In this document: one piece after another, positions 51,950 through 60,501 of the stretch
Position numbering within the stretch: the first letter of the stretch is position 1
Layout of the letters: each line of letters begins with the position of its first letter
Origin: Mitsuaria sp. GD03876
GTDB lineage: Bacteria > Pseudomonadota > Gammaproteobacteria > Burkholderiales > Burkholderiaceae_C
Assembly (NCBI RefSeq): GCF_029840635.1
Contig: NZ_JAOCCU010000025.1
Location: 27,957-91,956 of the forward strand
DNA length: 64,000 bases
Reading direction: 5' to 3'
Notes under the pieces: model-generated
The model's input: only the letters and a program-made list of their open reading frames with translations
Told to the model about the DNA's origin: nothing
Database searches by the model: none
Translations under genes and position numbers: made by a program

Positions 51950-53596
51950 CTAGCGCTCCTGGCGCTTCGCCAGCCGCGCCGCCACCGCCTCGCCCTGCGT
52001 GAACGCCTCCTCGAACACCGAGTAGCCCGCGAGGTCCGCATGCGCGAAGTGCAGCCGCCCCTGTGGGCGATCGCGCAGCGCCGCGAGCGCCGCCGATCCG
52101 CGCAACCCGGGATGCGGAATGCTCATCGCATGACCGTAGCGCATCAGCTCGATGCGCTGCAGCCGCTCCGGAAGATCCGGATGCAGCGGCGCGATGTCGG
52201 CGAGCACCCGGCCCGCCCACGCCCGCCAGTCGTCCTGCAGCAGGTCCTTGCGCTGCGACTCGCGCAGCGCGCGATAGGCCGTCAGCACCATCGGGCCGCG
52301 GCTCGGATCCAGGTCTTGCTGGTTCGCGTTGACATAGCCCAGCGCCTCGCCGCCGTAGGCGACGTTGTCCCACGACAGCGGCGCGCCGATGCGCTCCAGC
52401 GGCGGCCCGTCCAGCAGCAGGTTGGCCACCAGCCACGGCGCGTAGCGCATGCCGCGCGCCGCTTCCGTCAGCGCCGCCGGCGGTTGCGCCGGCAGCCGCG
52501 CGCCGATGAACAGCGGCATCGCCATCACGACCTGGTCGGCCTCCCAGCGCTCCGCCGCCTGCGCCGCGTCGTTCCAGGCGAGGACCTGCACGCCATGGCG
52601 TTCCTCCCTCACTCGCAACGCCGTGCGCCCGCCGTGGAAGGCCTCCGCCAGCGGCGCGGCCAGCCGCTCGGACAACCAGCCGTTGCCTTGCGGCCAGGTG
52701 AGCACGGCTTCGCGCTCCTCGCCGCTCATGAAGCCATGCCGGCTGCCGAAGTAGTGCAGGCCCGCCCACGCCGACACCTGCGAGGCGTCGGCCCCGTAGT
52801 CGTCGCGGCAGCAGTAGTCGAGGTACCAGCGCAGCGGCGCGGCGGTCAGTTGGTGTTCGTCGAGCCACGCGGCGAAGGTCACGGCGTCCAGCGCCTGATG
52901 GCCCGGTGTCCACGCGTGCTTCAGGCTCGGCATCGAGAAGCCGATCTCGCGTCGCGCCTGCTCGACCAGCTCGCCGAAGCGGCGGTACTGCGCCTGCACC
53001 TCGGGCGACTCCGCCGGCGGCAGCAGCCCGTCGACCCACTGGTCGTGCCACCACAGCCGTTCCTGTGGGCTGTGGCAGAGCCAGCGCTCCTCGTAGACCC
53101 AGCGACCGTGCTCCAGCCGCGCCAGGCCCAGGTCCTCGAGCAACGCCCGCACCTCGACCGCCTCGGGTCCCGGCGTCGGCAGGTAGTGCGCGCCGAGCGG
53201 GCAGCGCAGGCCCGGTCCCAGCGCGCCGCCGGCGCCGATCCGGTGCCCGCGGCTGTTGCCGCCGGGCCGGTCCTCCAGGTCGAGCAGCGCGACGTCGACG
53301 CCCTGCAGCCGCAGCCGGCGCGCGCAGGCCAGGCCCGCGATGCCGGCGCCCAGGACCAGCACCTGCGTCCGTTTCGGCGCGCCGGCCGCGGCCGCCCAGT
53401 CGGGCATCGCGCCGCGCAAGCGATGGCCACGTTCCCAGTTCGCGCCGGTCCATCCGCCGGGCAGCTCGGCCAGGCGCGCGGCGAGCCGGTCCGCGACCGG
53501 CCGCGCATCGGGCCCGCACGCGGACAGCATCGGCACCAGCGAGGCCGCCAGCGCGCTACTGAGCAGGTCGCGCCGCTTCAATGCAGCTTGCCCCAT
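51950..53596 (-). CDS. FAD-dependent amine-oxidase-like protein with lipoprotein/Tat-type signal
   Basis: Flavoprotein of 548 aa. The N-terminus (LKRRDLLSSALAASLVPMLS, then ACG) combines a twin-arginine pattern with a lipobox-like LSAC, so export and lipid anchoring are possible. The dinucleotide motif is VLVLGAGIAGLACARRLRL, with DLEDRPGGNSRG as the second FAD contact. The C-terminal FAHADLAGYSVFEEAFTQGE is the usual FAD-binding end of amine oxidases. Two starts compete: ATG at 53596 (used) and TTG at 53581, which forms a TTGA overlap with the upstream synthase gene. The overlap suggests both products act on the same polyamine-like molecules. Confidence 0.82.
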   Translation of the reverse strand: MGQAALKRRDLLSSALAASLVPMLSACGPDARPVADRLAARLAELPGGWTGANWERGHRLRGAMPDWAAAAGAPKRTQVLVLGAGIAGLACARRLRLQGVDVALLDLEDRPGGNSRGHRIGAGGALGPGLRCPLGAHYLPTPGPEAVEVRALLEDLGLARLEHGRWVYEERWLCHSPQERLWWHDQWVDGLLPPAESPEVQAQYRRFGELVEQARREIGFSMPSLKHAWTPGHQALDAVTFAAWLDEHQLTAAPLRWYLDYCCRDDYGADASQVSAWAGLHYFGSRHGFMSGEEREAVLTWPQGNGWLSERLAAPLAEAFHGGRTALRVREERHGVQVLAWNDAAQAAERWEADQVVMAMPLFIGARLPAQPPAALTEAARGMRYAPWLVANLLLDGPPLERIGAPLSWDNVAYGGEALGYVNANQQDLDPSRGPMVLTAYRALRESQRKDLLQDDWRAWAGRVLADIAPLHPDLPERLQRIELMRYGHAMSIPHPGLRGSAALAALRDRPQGRLHFAHADLAGYSVFEEAFTQGEAVAARLAKRQER

Positions 53597-55182
53597 TCGC
53601 GCTCGAACTCGTGGACCAGCACCTGGTTGGAAAGCCGGTTCACCTCGAGTCCCTCGGGGCGCGCCATGTCGGGCGGGAAGTTCATCAGCGCGGGCAGTCC
53701 GTCCAGGCTGATGAAGCGCAGTCCGTCCGGCAGCTTGCGCGGCATCGCCCAGGGCCGGTGGCTCGCCATCACGTAGCCCCACTCGCCGAAGCTGGGCACG
53801 TGCGCGTGGTACGGCGTCGCGGTCAGGCCGACCGATTCGACGGTGTTCACGACGGTCCAGAACGCCCGCGGCGCCACCAGCGGCGAGGTCGACTGGATCA
53901 CCGCGTAGCCGGAGGCGCTCAGGTGCTGGTCGACCAGCTTGTAGAAGCTGGCGGTGTAGAGCTTGCCCAGCGCGAAGTTGCTGGGGTCGGGGAAGTCGAT
54001 GACGATGACGTCGTAGGTCTCGTCGTTCGTCTCCAGCCAGCCGAAGGCGTCCGCGTTGACGATCGTCAGCTTGGGGCTGAGCAGCGCGTCGTGGTTGAGC
54101 TGCTTGAGCAGCGGCATCGTCGAGAACAGCGTCGTCATGTGCGGGTCGAGCTCGACCAGCGTGATGCGCTCGACGGACGGGTAGCGCAGGATCTCGCGCA
54201 CCGCCATGCCGTCGCCGCCGCCGAGCACCAGCACCTTGCGCGGCGCGCCCTGCGCGGCCATCGCCGGATGGACCAGGGCCTCGTGATAGCGGTACTCGTC
54301 GCGCGAGTGGAACTGCAGGTTGCCGTTGAGGAAGAGGCGGGTGCCGCCGGCGCCCTGGGTGACGACGATGCGCTGGTAGTTGCTGCTTTCCTTGAAGACG
54401 ATCTGCTCGCCGTAGAAGCGGTCCTCGGCCCAGGTGCTGAGGCGGTCCGCGCCGGCCATCGCGGCGGCCAGCAGCGCGACCGACACCGCGCAGGTCAGCG
54501 CGTGGGAGCGCCAGGCGCGCAGCTCGGCGCGGAACAGCCACAGCGCCCAGATCGCGACGGCCACGTTGAGCAGCCCGAAGAACAGCCCGGTCCGCACCAG
54601 GCCCAGGTTGGGCACCAGCAGCAGCGGGAAGGCGACGGCGACGAGCAGCGCGCCGAGGTAGTCGAAGGTCAGCACCTGCGACACCAGTTCCTTGAGCGCG
54701 TAGCGCTGGCGGAAGTGGCGCTTGAGGATGCGCATCACCAGCGGGATCTCCAGGCCGACGAGGGTGCCCACCAGCAGCACCAGGCCGTAGAGCAGCACGC
54801 GGAAGGCCATCGCCTGCGAGGGCGGCAGCAGGCTGTGCGCGGTGAACAGGGCAGCGGGCATCAGGCCGCCGATCACGCCGACCAGCAGCTCCAGGCGCAG
54901 GAAGTGCGCGACCAGTTGGCGGTCGATGTAGCGCGACAGCCAGGAGCCCAGGCCCATCGCGAACAGGTAGGCACCGATGATGGTGGAGAACTGCAGGACG
55001 GAGTCGCCGAGCAGGTAGCTCGCCAGCGCGCCGGCGGCGAGCTCGTAGACCAGGCCGCAGGCCGCGATGACGAAGACGCTGGCCAGCAGCAGGATCTCGG
55101 GCAGCGAGGCGCGGGACGGCGCCTCGGCGGCGTCGTGGACGCCGTCGCCGTCAGGCGATGCGGCGGAGGGGTGTTCGGACAT
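53578..55182 (-). CDS. Membrane-bound spermidine-synthase-like aminopropyltransferase
   Basis: 534-aa fusion of an N-terminal membrane domain (about seven helices; PEILLLASVFVIAACGLVYE is the first) with a C-terminal spermidine synthase domain. The latter has QRIVVTQGAGGTRLFLNGNL, RDEYRYHEALVHPAM, VLVLGGGDGMAVREIL and VELDPHMTTL, the SAM/dcSAM-binding blocks. DVIVIDFPDPSNFALGKLYT carries the conserved acidic residue. Related long proteins occur in many bacteria, but their product is not firmly known; spermidine or a modified polyamine is likely. The start used (ATG at 55180-55182) gives MSEHPSAAS; an in-frame ATG six codons upstream is possible. Confidence 0.88.
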   Translation of the reverse strand: MSEHPSAASPDGDGVHDAAEAPSRASLPEILLLASVFVIAACGLVYELAAGALASYLLGDSVLQFSTIIGAYLFAMGLGSWLSRYIDRQLVAHFLRLELLVGVIGGLMPAALFTAHSLLPPSQAMAFRVLLYGLVLLVGTLVGLEIPLVMRILKRHFRQRYALKELVSQVLTFDYLGALLVAVAFPLLLVPNLGLVRTGLFFGLLNVAVAIWALWLFRAELRAWRSHALTCAVSVALLAAAMAGADRLSTWAEDRFYGEQIVFKESSNYQRIVVTQGAGGTRLFLNGNLQFHSRDEYRYHEALVHPAMAAQGAPRKVLVLGGGDGMAVREILRYPSVERITLVELDPHMTTLFSTMPLLKQLNHDALLSPKLTIVNADAFGWLETNDETYDVIVIDFPDPSNFALGKLYTASFYKLVDQHLSASGYAVIQSTSPLVAPRAFWTVVNTVESVGLTATPYHAHVPSFGEWGYVMASHRPWAMPRKLPDGLRFISLDGLPALMNFPPDMARPEGLEVNRLSNQVLVHEFEREWGKLH

Positions 55183-55231
55183 GGGGCGCGAGGCTATCAC
55201 GCGGGGAAGGGCCTCCGGCGCCCCGCGGCCC

Positions 55232-56155
55232 TCAGGCCGCGAGCCGGTGCTCGTAGTAAGGCCGCTCGCGGTCGTCGAGGATCCGCTGCATCGCGTCGAG
55301 GTCGCCCTTCGGATCGAGCCAGGCGTCCAGGTGGGCCTCCTTGAGCGGGATCACGCAGCGGTCGTGGCCGGTGGCCGCGACCTCCGGCGGCGGCTCGTCG
55401 GTGATCGCCGCGAAGGACAGCAGCGTCGGCTCGCCCGGCGCTTCCCAGCGCGACCACAGGCAGGCCACCAGCAGGTCGCCCGCGCCCTGCGGGCTGAACT
55501 CCAGCACCTGCTTGCGGCCGTCCCGCTCGACGTTCTCGTAGAACGCGCTCGCGACCATCACGCCGTGGCTCACGCCGAACAGCCCTTTCCAATAGCCGTC
55601 CAGGCTGTCGCGTCGCGCGTTGTAGGCGCCGGGATACCGGGTGTCATGAAAGGCCGGCTTGCCCGCCGGCCGGCATTGGTAGCGCATCGGCTTGAGCACG
55701 CGCTCGCCGTTCTCCATCACCAGCACCGGCACGTACCAGCCGGGATAGATGCGCGCGTCCTGCTCCTGCGTCGGCGCGTCGCGTCCGAGATCGCCCAGCC
55801 AGCGCAGCCGTTGATCGATCTTCCCCAGCGCGATTCGGCGGCTGTCCTCCGCGGCCTTGGTTGGCTTGTCGGCGAGCTTGCGTTCGGCGTCCGCGACGCG
55901 GCGGCGCAGCTCGAAGAGCTCTTGCTCGACCTCCCGCGTGCGCGACGCGCGGTACGCCAGCACGGCCTCGCGGGCACGCCGTTCTTCGTCGGTGGCCGGC
56001 TCCGCGACCATCGCCTCCATCGCCTTGGGGATGGGCAGCTTGCGGCCGTCGGCCCGTTCCCAGAACAGTTCGACGTACTCGGCCAGCGAGATCCTCACGC
56101 CCAGGCGGGTACAGAAGGTCTTCCATTCCTGGCGGATGCGGGCGCTGTAGCACAT
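55232..56155 (-). CDS. yedK: SRAP-family abasic-site processing protein (YedK/HMCES)
   Basis: Protein of 307 aa that forms a DNA-protein crosslink with abasic sites in single-stranded DNA through its N-terminal cysteine. It begins MCYSARIRQEW, so Cys2 is available after Met removal. Other conserved residues lie in PGAYNARRDSL (Asn), ASAFYEN (Glu) and TGHDRCVIPLKEAHLDAWLD (His). It is about 80 residues longer than E. coli YedK (222 aa), mainly through a helical insert at about 45-110 that is rich in Glu/Arg. It is divergent from the accessory region to the right. Confidence 0.9.
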   Translation of the reverse strand: MCYSARIRQEWKTFCTRLGVRISLAEYVELFWERADGRKLPIPKAMEAMVAEPATDEERRAREAVLAYRASRTREVEQELFELRRRVADAERKLADKPTKAAEDSRRIALGKIDQRLRWLGDLGRDAPTQEQDARIYPGWYVPVLVMENGERVLKPMRYQCRPAGKPAFHDTRYPGAYNARRDSLDGYWKGLFGVSHGVMVASAFYENVERDGRKQVLEFSPQGAGDLLVACLWSRWEAPGEPTLLSFAAITDEPPPEVAATGHDRCVIPLKEAHLDAWLDPKGDLDAMQRILDDRERPYYEHRLAA

Positions 56156-56369
56156 CGCGCGATGCTAGTTGCGGCGCGCGCGCCGGTCGCCCCCCCGCTT
56201 CAGGCGTTCACACCCTATATTTGGATGAAGGCCGAGCCGAGGATTGCGCGCATGAATCTCTTGACCAGCGAGTCCTGCGTCAGCGCCCGTGTCCGAGCAT
56301 CGCGCGTGGTTTGGGTCGCACAGCGCTGATCTACGATTCGAACGTAGGTATGAAACGAGGGAGAACAAC
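56156..56369. promoter_or_regulatory. Promoter region of the KAP locus with a dyad
   Basis: The divergent region left of the KAP gene, at the point where GC falls. A dyad, CTACG (56331-56335) and CGTAG (56343-56347), flanks a central TTCGAA and could be an operator. A TTGGGT -35-like hexamer (56311) and TACGAT (56332) are separated by 15 bases, a poor promoter match. No convincing gene lies in 56156-56369. Confidence 0.35.
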
Positions 56370-56507
56370 ATGATCTATGCAAGACGCTGGCCAAGTGGCG
56401 ACATGCCGCGCTCGACGCACTTCGATCACTGGCCGCCGCTTAGTCGGGCTGCGGCGCATGGTCACAGGCTGCTCCGCGGCGTTCGTGGCGGCGCCGCGTC
56501 CCAATGA
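56370..56507 (+). CDS. 45-codon ORF overlapping the KAP gene start
   Basis: The ATG at 56370 has GAGGGAGAAC just upstream, the best ribosome-binding site in the region. The peptide (MIYARRWPSGDMPRSTHFDH and on to GAASQ) is Arg/His-rich with no membrane segment or known motif. Its stop shares ATGA with the ATG of the KAP gene at 56504. It may be a translated leader that couples translation into the large gene, or only a coupling ORF with no function as a peptide. No family is recognised. Confidence 0.35.
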   Translation: MIYARRWPSGDMPRSTHFDHWPPLSRAAAHGHRLLRGVRGGAASQ

Positions 56508-58807
56508 TCGGCTTGTCCCTGCGCTGGGCGCGATGGCATGCCAAGAGAAGCGCCGAGTCGGCCAGATCCAATTCGCCGGCTGCTGGCATTGGCGCTGAAT
56601 CTCCGATTCGTACTGCTTCGGAGGATCGTCTGCGTCGGTCAGGCTTTGCGGACCGCATCGCCAATGTGCTGTCTGAGTTGAGTCCGCGTGAAGGAAGGGT
56701 GTTCGCAATCCGCGGCCGTTGGGGCTTCGGAAAGTCTTCGCTGAAGAATCTCATTACGGAGCGCCTCGACTCTCATCGGACTGGTGCTGATTGGCTCGAC
56801 TTCAATCCGTGGCAATGGGGTAGTGGCGATGTCATTGCTCGAGCCCTGTTCACGCAGATTTCGAATCGGCTTGGCGGGGTTCACTCCACAGACGCCCTCA
56901 AGCGAGCCGAAATCCTGCGTCGCTATGGCGCGATTCTCACTGGCGCCGGTGGCCCCCTGAAGACTGCTGCAAGCTCTCACGGGTGGAGTACTGCGCTACT
57001 GACCAATGCATCGGTTGTTGCAATCGCATCTGCCGTTGGATTCAACCTGCCGACTGTCGCGAAGGTCGCCGCTGCTCTCGCAGCTCTTGCCGTTGTTGTT
57101 AACGTGATTGGCCGTGTCATGGCTCATTTCGGTCGCGACAGGGGGGCGGATCCTATCGATGACGTTCGGCGAGAACTGGAAGCGCAACTGCGCAATCTCG
57201 ATCGACCACTCGTCGTCTTTGTGGACGACATCGATCGCCTCGAGCCCGAGCAGATTCGGATGCTCCTACGGCAGGTGAAAGCAAACGCCAATTTGCCCAA
57301 CATCGTGTTCGTGTTGCTGTTCCAAGCCAGCATCGTTGAGCAGGCACTTGACCCCGTCGTAGACGGCGAGGGTCGTGCATTTCTGGAGAAGATCGTGCAA
57401 GCGAACTTCGACTTGCCTGTGGTCCCTCCGGCGGTCGTCCATCGGATCTTTGCCGCCGAACTTGCCGAGGTCTGCGAGCGCTTCGCGACGGAGGCGAACG
57501 GCTTTTCCTACACGCGTTGGGGAAATGTCTTTGTCGGCTGCATTCAGCCATTCCTGCTAAACGTGCGCGACGCACGACGCTTGCTTTCCTCAATTGCGAT
57601 TCACTTGCCGCTGCATGTGGAGGAGCAAGGGCTTGAAGTGAACCTTGTCGACTTCTTGCTCTTGGAAACGCTACGTGTTTTCGAACCGGACCTGCGAGAG
57701 ACACTCGGGCGAGAGAGAACTCTGGTGTTGCAGGAACGGCGCTTTCCTCAGGATGGGAGAGCAGACGCGGATCGAGCCGCCGCCGTGCACCACCTAGAGG
57801 CCGTAGCACCCGCCCGGCGGAATGCCGCGCGTGACGCTGTTATCGAGCTCTTTCCAACTTTGGAATGGGCCTTTGGAGGCATGCACTACGAGGGTGCCCA
57901 GGCCACTTGGTTGGTCGAAAAGCGCGTCTGCGTGGCACGCTACTTCCCTCGCTACTTCGAACTGCTGACGCCAGAGGGTGAGATTTCTGACGCGCGCTTC
58001 AACGCGTTTCTTGCCGCTGCAACGACCGAAGAGCGTTTGACCCTCGAGATCACGGCACTTGAGTCCGACGGACTGCTGCCCTCTCTCGCAGCTCGACTTG
58101 ATGAGGCTGTCGATCGTCTGCCGCTTGAAACTCCCAGCGTTCTGCTATTAGGCATGTTTCGTATCGGAGAAGCACTTGCTGGCGATCCAAAGAATTCAGG
58201 GCCATTCAATAGCCCTTGGATCTCCGCGTGGAGGGCCACCAATTGGTTTCTCGCCCGTCTGCCAACGGAAAGTCGAGGGCCTTGGGCCCTCGCCGCGCTT
58301 CGCCAAACGGAGGCACTTTCCGTCGCGGACATGCTTATCCACTTGAGTGATCCCGAAGATCGCAAAGATGGTGAGCAGCGACGTTCAAACCCAGTCCTGG
58401 ACGGGGACGAGGTCGTGGCGCTCAAAGGCGAATGGCTTGATGTGATTCGTAGGCTTGCGAAAACCGACGCTTTGATGCGATCGCCAAGTCTCATCTCTTG
58501 GCTCTATCGGTGGAGGGACTACTCCGGGTCCTCCGATGAACCACTGGCCTGGGTTCGCGATGCGGTGCGATCGGATGAAGGATTCATCTCTGTCATCACG
58601 CGTATGAAGACTCGTGGCACAACGCAGTCCTCCCGTGATCGGGTCTCCACGCCGATGAACAAGTTTGAACGGGCTGCGATTGAGACCTTCCTGGGTCTCG
58701 AGGAGACCAGCAGACGCGCTGCGACCATCAACCCCGCCGCATTCCCCGAGCACGAGAACGACCTGGTGCTGCTGAAGAGGACACTCGCCGATTGGGGGGC
58801 GGGCTAA
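56504..58807 (+). CDS. KAP-family P-loop NTPase, possible phage-defence protein
   Basis: 767-aa membrane-associated STAND-type NTPase. Walker A is GRWGFGKSS (71-79), the KAP-specific block is WLDFNPWQW (97-105), and Walker B is LVVFVDDIDRLEP (236-248). Two hydrophobic helices (about 163-181 and 184-204) interrupt the NTPase domain, as is normal for KAP proteins. The 350 residues after the NTPase are divergent and unassigned. Known relatives include PifA, the F-plasmid exclusion factor for phage T7, and animal Kidins220. Coding GC is well below that of neighbouring genes, which suggests transfer. No partner effector is seen other than the short upstream ORF. The start is uncertain: it rests on the ATGA overlap, and the family-like sequence begins near residue 34. 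Confidence 0.85.
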   Translation: MIGLSLRWARWHAKRSAESARSNSPAAGIGAESPIRTASEDRLRRSGFADRIANVLSELSPREGRVFAIRGRWGFGKSSLKNLITERLDSHRTGADWLDFNPWQWGSGDVIARALFTQISNRLGGVHSTDALKRAEILRRYGAILTGAGGPLKTAASSHGWSTALLTNASVVAIASAVGFNLPTVAKVAAALAALAVVVNVIGRVMAHFGRDRGADPIDDVRRELEAQLRNLDRPLVVFVDDIDRLEPEQIRMLLRQVKANANLPNIVFVLLFQASIVEQALDPVVDGEGRAFLEKIVQANFDLPVVPPAVVHRIFAAELAEVCERFATEANGFSYTRWGNVFVGCIQPFLLNVRDARRLLSSIAIHLPLHVEEQGLEVNLVDFLLLETLRVFEPDLRETLGRERTLVLQERRFPQDGRADADRAAAVHHLEAVAPARRNAARDAVIELFPTLEWAFGGMHYEGAQATWLVEKRVCVARYFPRYFELLTPEGEISDARFNAFLAAATTEERLTLEITALESDGLLPSLAARLDEAVDRLPLETPSVLLLGMFRIGEALAGDPKNSGPFNSPWISAWRATNWFLARLPTESRGPWALAALRQTEALSVADMLIHLSDPEDRKDGEQRRSNPVLDGDEVVALKGEWLDVIRRLAKTDALMRSPSLISWLYRWRDYSGSSDEPLAWVRDAVRSDEGFISVITRMKTRGTTQSSRDRVSTPMNKFERAAIETFLGLEETSRRAATINPAAFPEHENDLVLLKRTLADWGAG

Positions 58808-58839
58808 GGCAACGATCGCCTGGCGATTCGCGCTGTGGC

Positions 58840-60501
58840 TCACACCCGATAGTTGGGCCGCCGTCCGCGCAGCCACTGCTCCATCATCATCAGGATCCAC
58901 ACCATCTCGCCGTAGTAGCCGGGGTGTTCCGGCAGGCGGTGCTTGAGCAGGTCCTGGATGAAGGCCGGGCGCACGATGCCGCGCGTGGACAGGCTGCCCA
59001 GCGAGTCCTGCGCCAGCGCGTGCAGCCCCGCGTCGCGCGTGGCCCAGACGCCGAAGGGCAGGCCGAAACCCTGCTTCTTCTTGACGATGATCTCCTCGGG
59101 CAGGAAACCGCGCAGCGCCTCCTTGAAGAACCAGCGCAGCTTCAGCCCCTTGAGCTTGTAGTCCGCCGGCAGCCGCTCGGAGAAGGCCAGCAGCTCGTCG
59201 TCCAGCATCGGGAAACCGACCGAGGTCCCCGCCAGGCCCGTCGTGCCGACCACCTTGGGCAGGTCGGTGTCGGCCAGCGTGTAGCGCCAGTCGAAGGCCA
59301 GCATCCGGTCCACCAGCTTGCCGGTCCGGATCGCGTTCCAGACCTGGCGCTGCTGCTTCTGCGGCCCCAGCGGATCGACACGCCGCAGGAAGTCGGTCTC
59401 CAGCACGTCCGCCATGCCCAGCCGCGTCAGCAGGTTGTAGCTCTGCAGCCGGTCGGGCATCGGCACGCGCGCCTGGTCGATGTAGCTCGCGCCCTTCTTG
59501 AGCAGCGGCAGCTTGCCGATCGGCGAGCCGAACACCGGCTGCAGCACGAAGTCGCGCAGCGGCGCCGGCACCTCGCCGTACCAGGAGAACACCGTCTGCT
59601 TCGCGTAGCGCGTGTTGCCGCCGAACAGCTCGTCCCCGCCGTCGCCGGCCAGCAGGTGCCGCACGCCGTTGTCATGCGCCCGGCGCGCGCAGTAGTACGC
59701 CGGCAGCGCCGAGCTGTTGCCGAAGGGCTGGTCGTAGTGGGTCGCGACCTTGGCGATCCCGTCGACCAGGTCCTTGGGCGTCACGTAGTACTCGTGGTGC
59801 CGGCAGCCGAAGTGCTTGGCCGCGATCCGCGCGAAGGCCATCTCGTCGTAGCCCTCGGCCTCGAAGCCGATCGAGTAGGTGTCCGCGCCGCGCCCGGCGA
59901 CCCGGCTCAGCATGCCCGCCACCGTCGAGCTGTCGGTGCCGCCGCTCAGGAAGCAGGCCGCGTCGGACCCGCGCACCTGGCGCCGGACCGCGCGCTCCAG
60001 GATCTGCTGGAACTCCGCCTTCAGGTCCTCCAGCTTGGGCGCGGGATCGGCGCGGAAGCTCGGTGTCCAGTACGGCAGCACGCGCAGCTCGCCGCGCTCG
60101 AAGATCGCCACGTGCCCCGGCGGCAGCCGGAACACGTTGCGGAACACCGTGCGCGGCGACGGGATCACATGGAAGTAGAGATAGTCGAACAGCGCCTGCG
60201 GATCGAGGTCGGCATCGTCGCCGGCGAGGTCGTCCGCGCGCGTCGCGAAGCGCAGTTCGTGGCCGACGATGCGATAACACAGCGGCTCGATGCCGAAGCG
60301 GTCGGTGGCCAGCACCGTGCGCCCGCCGGGCTGGCGCCACGCCACGGAGAAGCGCCCGCCGACCTGCGACAGCCCCGGCGCCGGATCGGCGGCCGACAGC
60401 AGCGTCTGCCAGGCCGCGTCGCGCTGCGCCTCGGTCGCGTCGGCCGGCAGGCCGGGCAGGCTCGGATGCCCGGTGGACAGGAAGGTGGCGGTGCTGGTCA
60501 T
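58840..60501 (-). CDS. Asparagine-synthase-like protein lacking the glutaminase nucleophile
   Basis: 553-aa protein of the AsnB family in a polysaccharide cluster. The N-terminal glutaminase-like domain begins MTSTATFLSTGHPSLP, not MCG, so the catalytic Cys is absent and the first strands are missing; VGGRFSVAWR and VLATDRFGIEPLCYRI show what remains. The synthetase domain is intact, with PP-loop ACFLSGGTDSSTVAGML and LLAGDGGDELFGGNTRY. It may use free ammonia or another amine, forming an amide on a sugar or peptide in the surface polymer. Its start overlaps the glycosyltransferase stop by ATGA. Homologues without the Cys occur in other surface-polymer and natural-product clusters. Confidence 0.85.
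   Translation of the reverse strand: MTSTATFLSTGHPSLPGLPADATEAQRDAAWQTLLSAADPAPGLSQVGGRFSVAWRQPGGRTVLATDRFGIEPLCYRIVGHELRFATRADDLAGDDADLDPQALFDYLYFHVIPSPRTVFRNVFRLPPGHVAIFERGELRVLPYWTPSFRADPAPKLEDLKAEFQQILERAVRRQVRGSDAACFLSGGTDSSTVAGMLSRVAGRGADTYSIGFEAEGYDEMAFARIAAKHFGCRHHEYYVTPKDLVDGIAKVATHYDQPFGNSSALPAYYCARRAHDNGVRHLLAGDGGDELFGGNTRYAKQTVFSWYGEVPAPLRDFVLQPVFGSPIGKLPLLKKGASYIDQARVPMPDRLQSYNLLTRLGMADVLETDFLRRVDPLGPQKQQRQVWNAIRTGKLVDRMLAFDWRYTLADTDLPKVVGTTGLAGTSVGFPMLDDELLAFSERLPADYKLKGLKLRWFFKEALRGFLPEEIIVKKKQGFGLPFGVWATRDAGLHALAQDSLGSLSTRGIVRPAFIQDLLKHRLPEHPGYYGEMVWILMMMEQWLRGRRPNYRV

Noticed and set aside
53597..54541. N-terminal extension of the FAD oxidoreductase
   Set aside because: The extra 315 codons lie wholly inside the aminopropyltransferase gene in another frame and are Arg/Gly/Ala-rich; the export signal begins at about 53581.
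56331..56708. 125-codon minus-strand frame across the KAP start
   Set aside because: There is no family signal, and it overlaps the well-supported KAP coding sequence and its upstream ORF.
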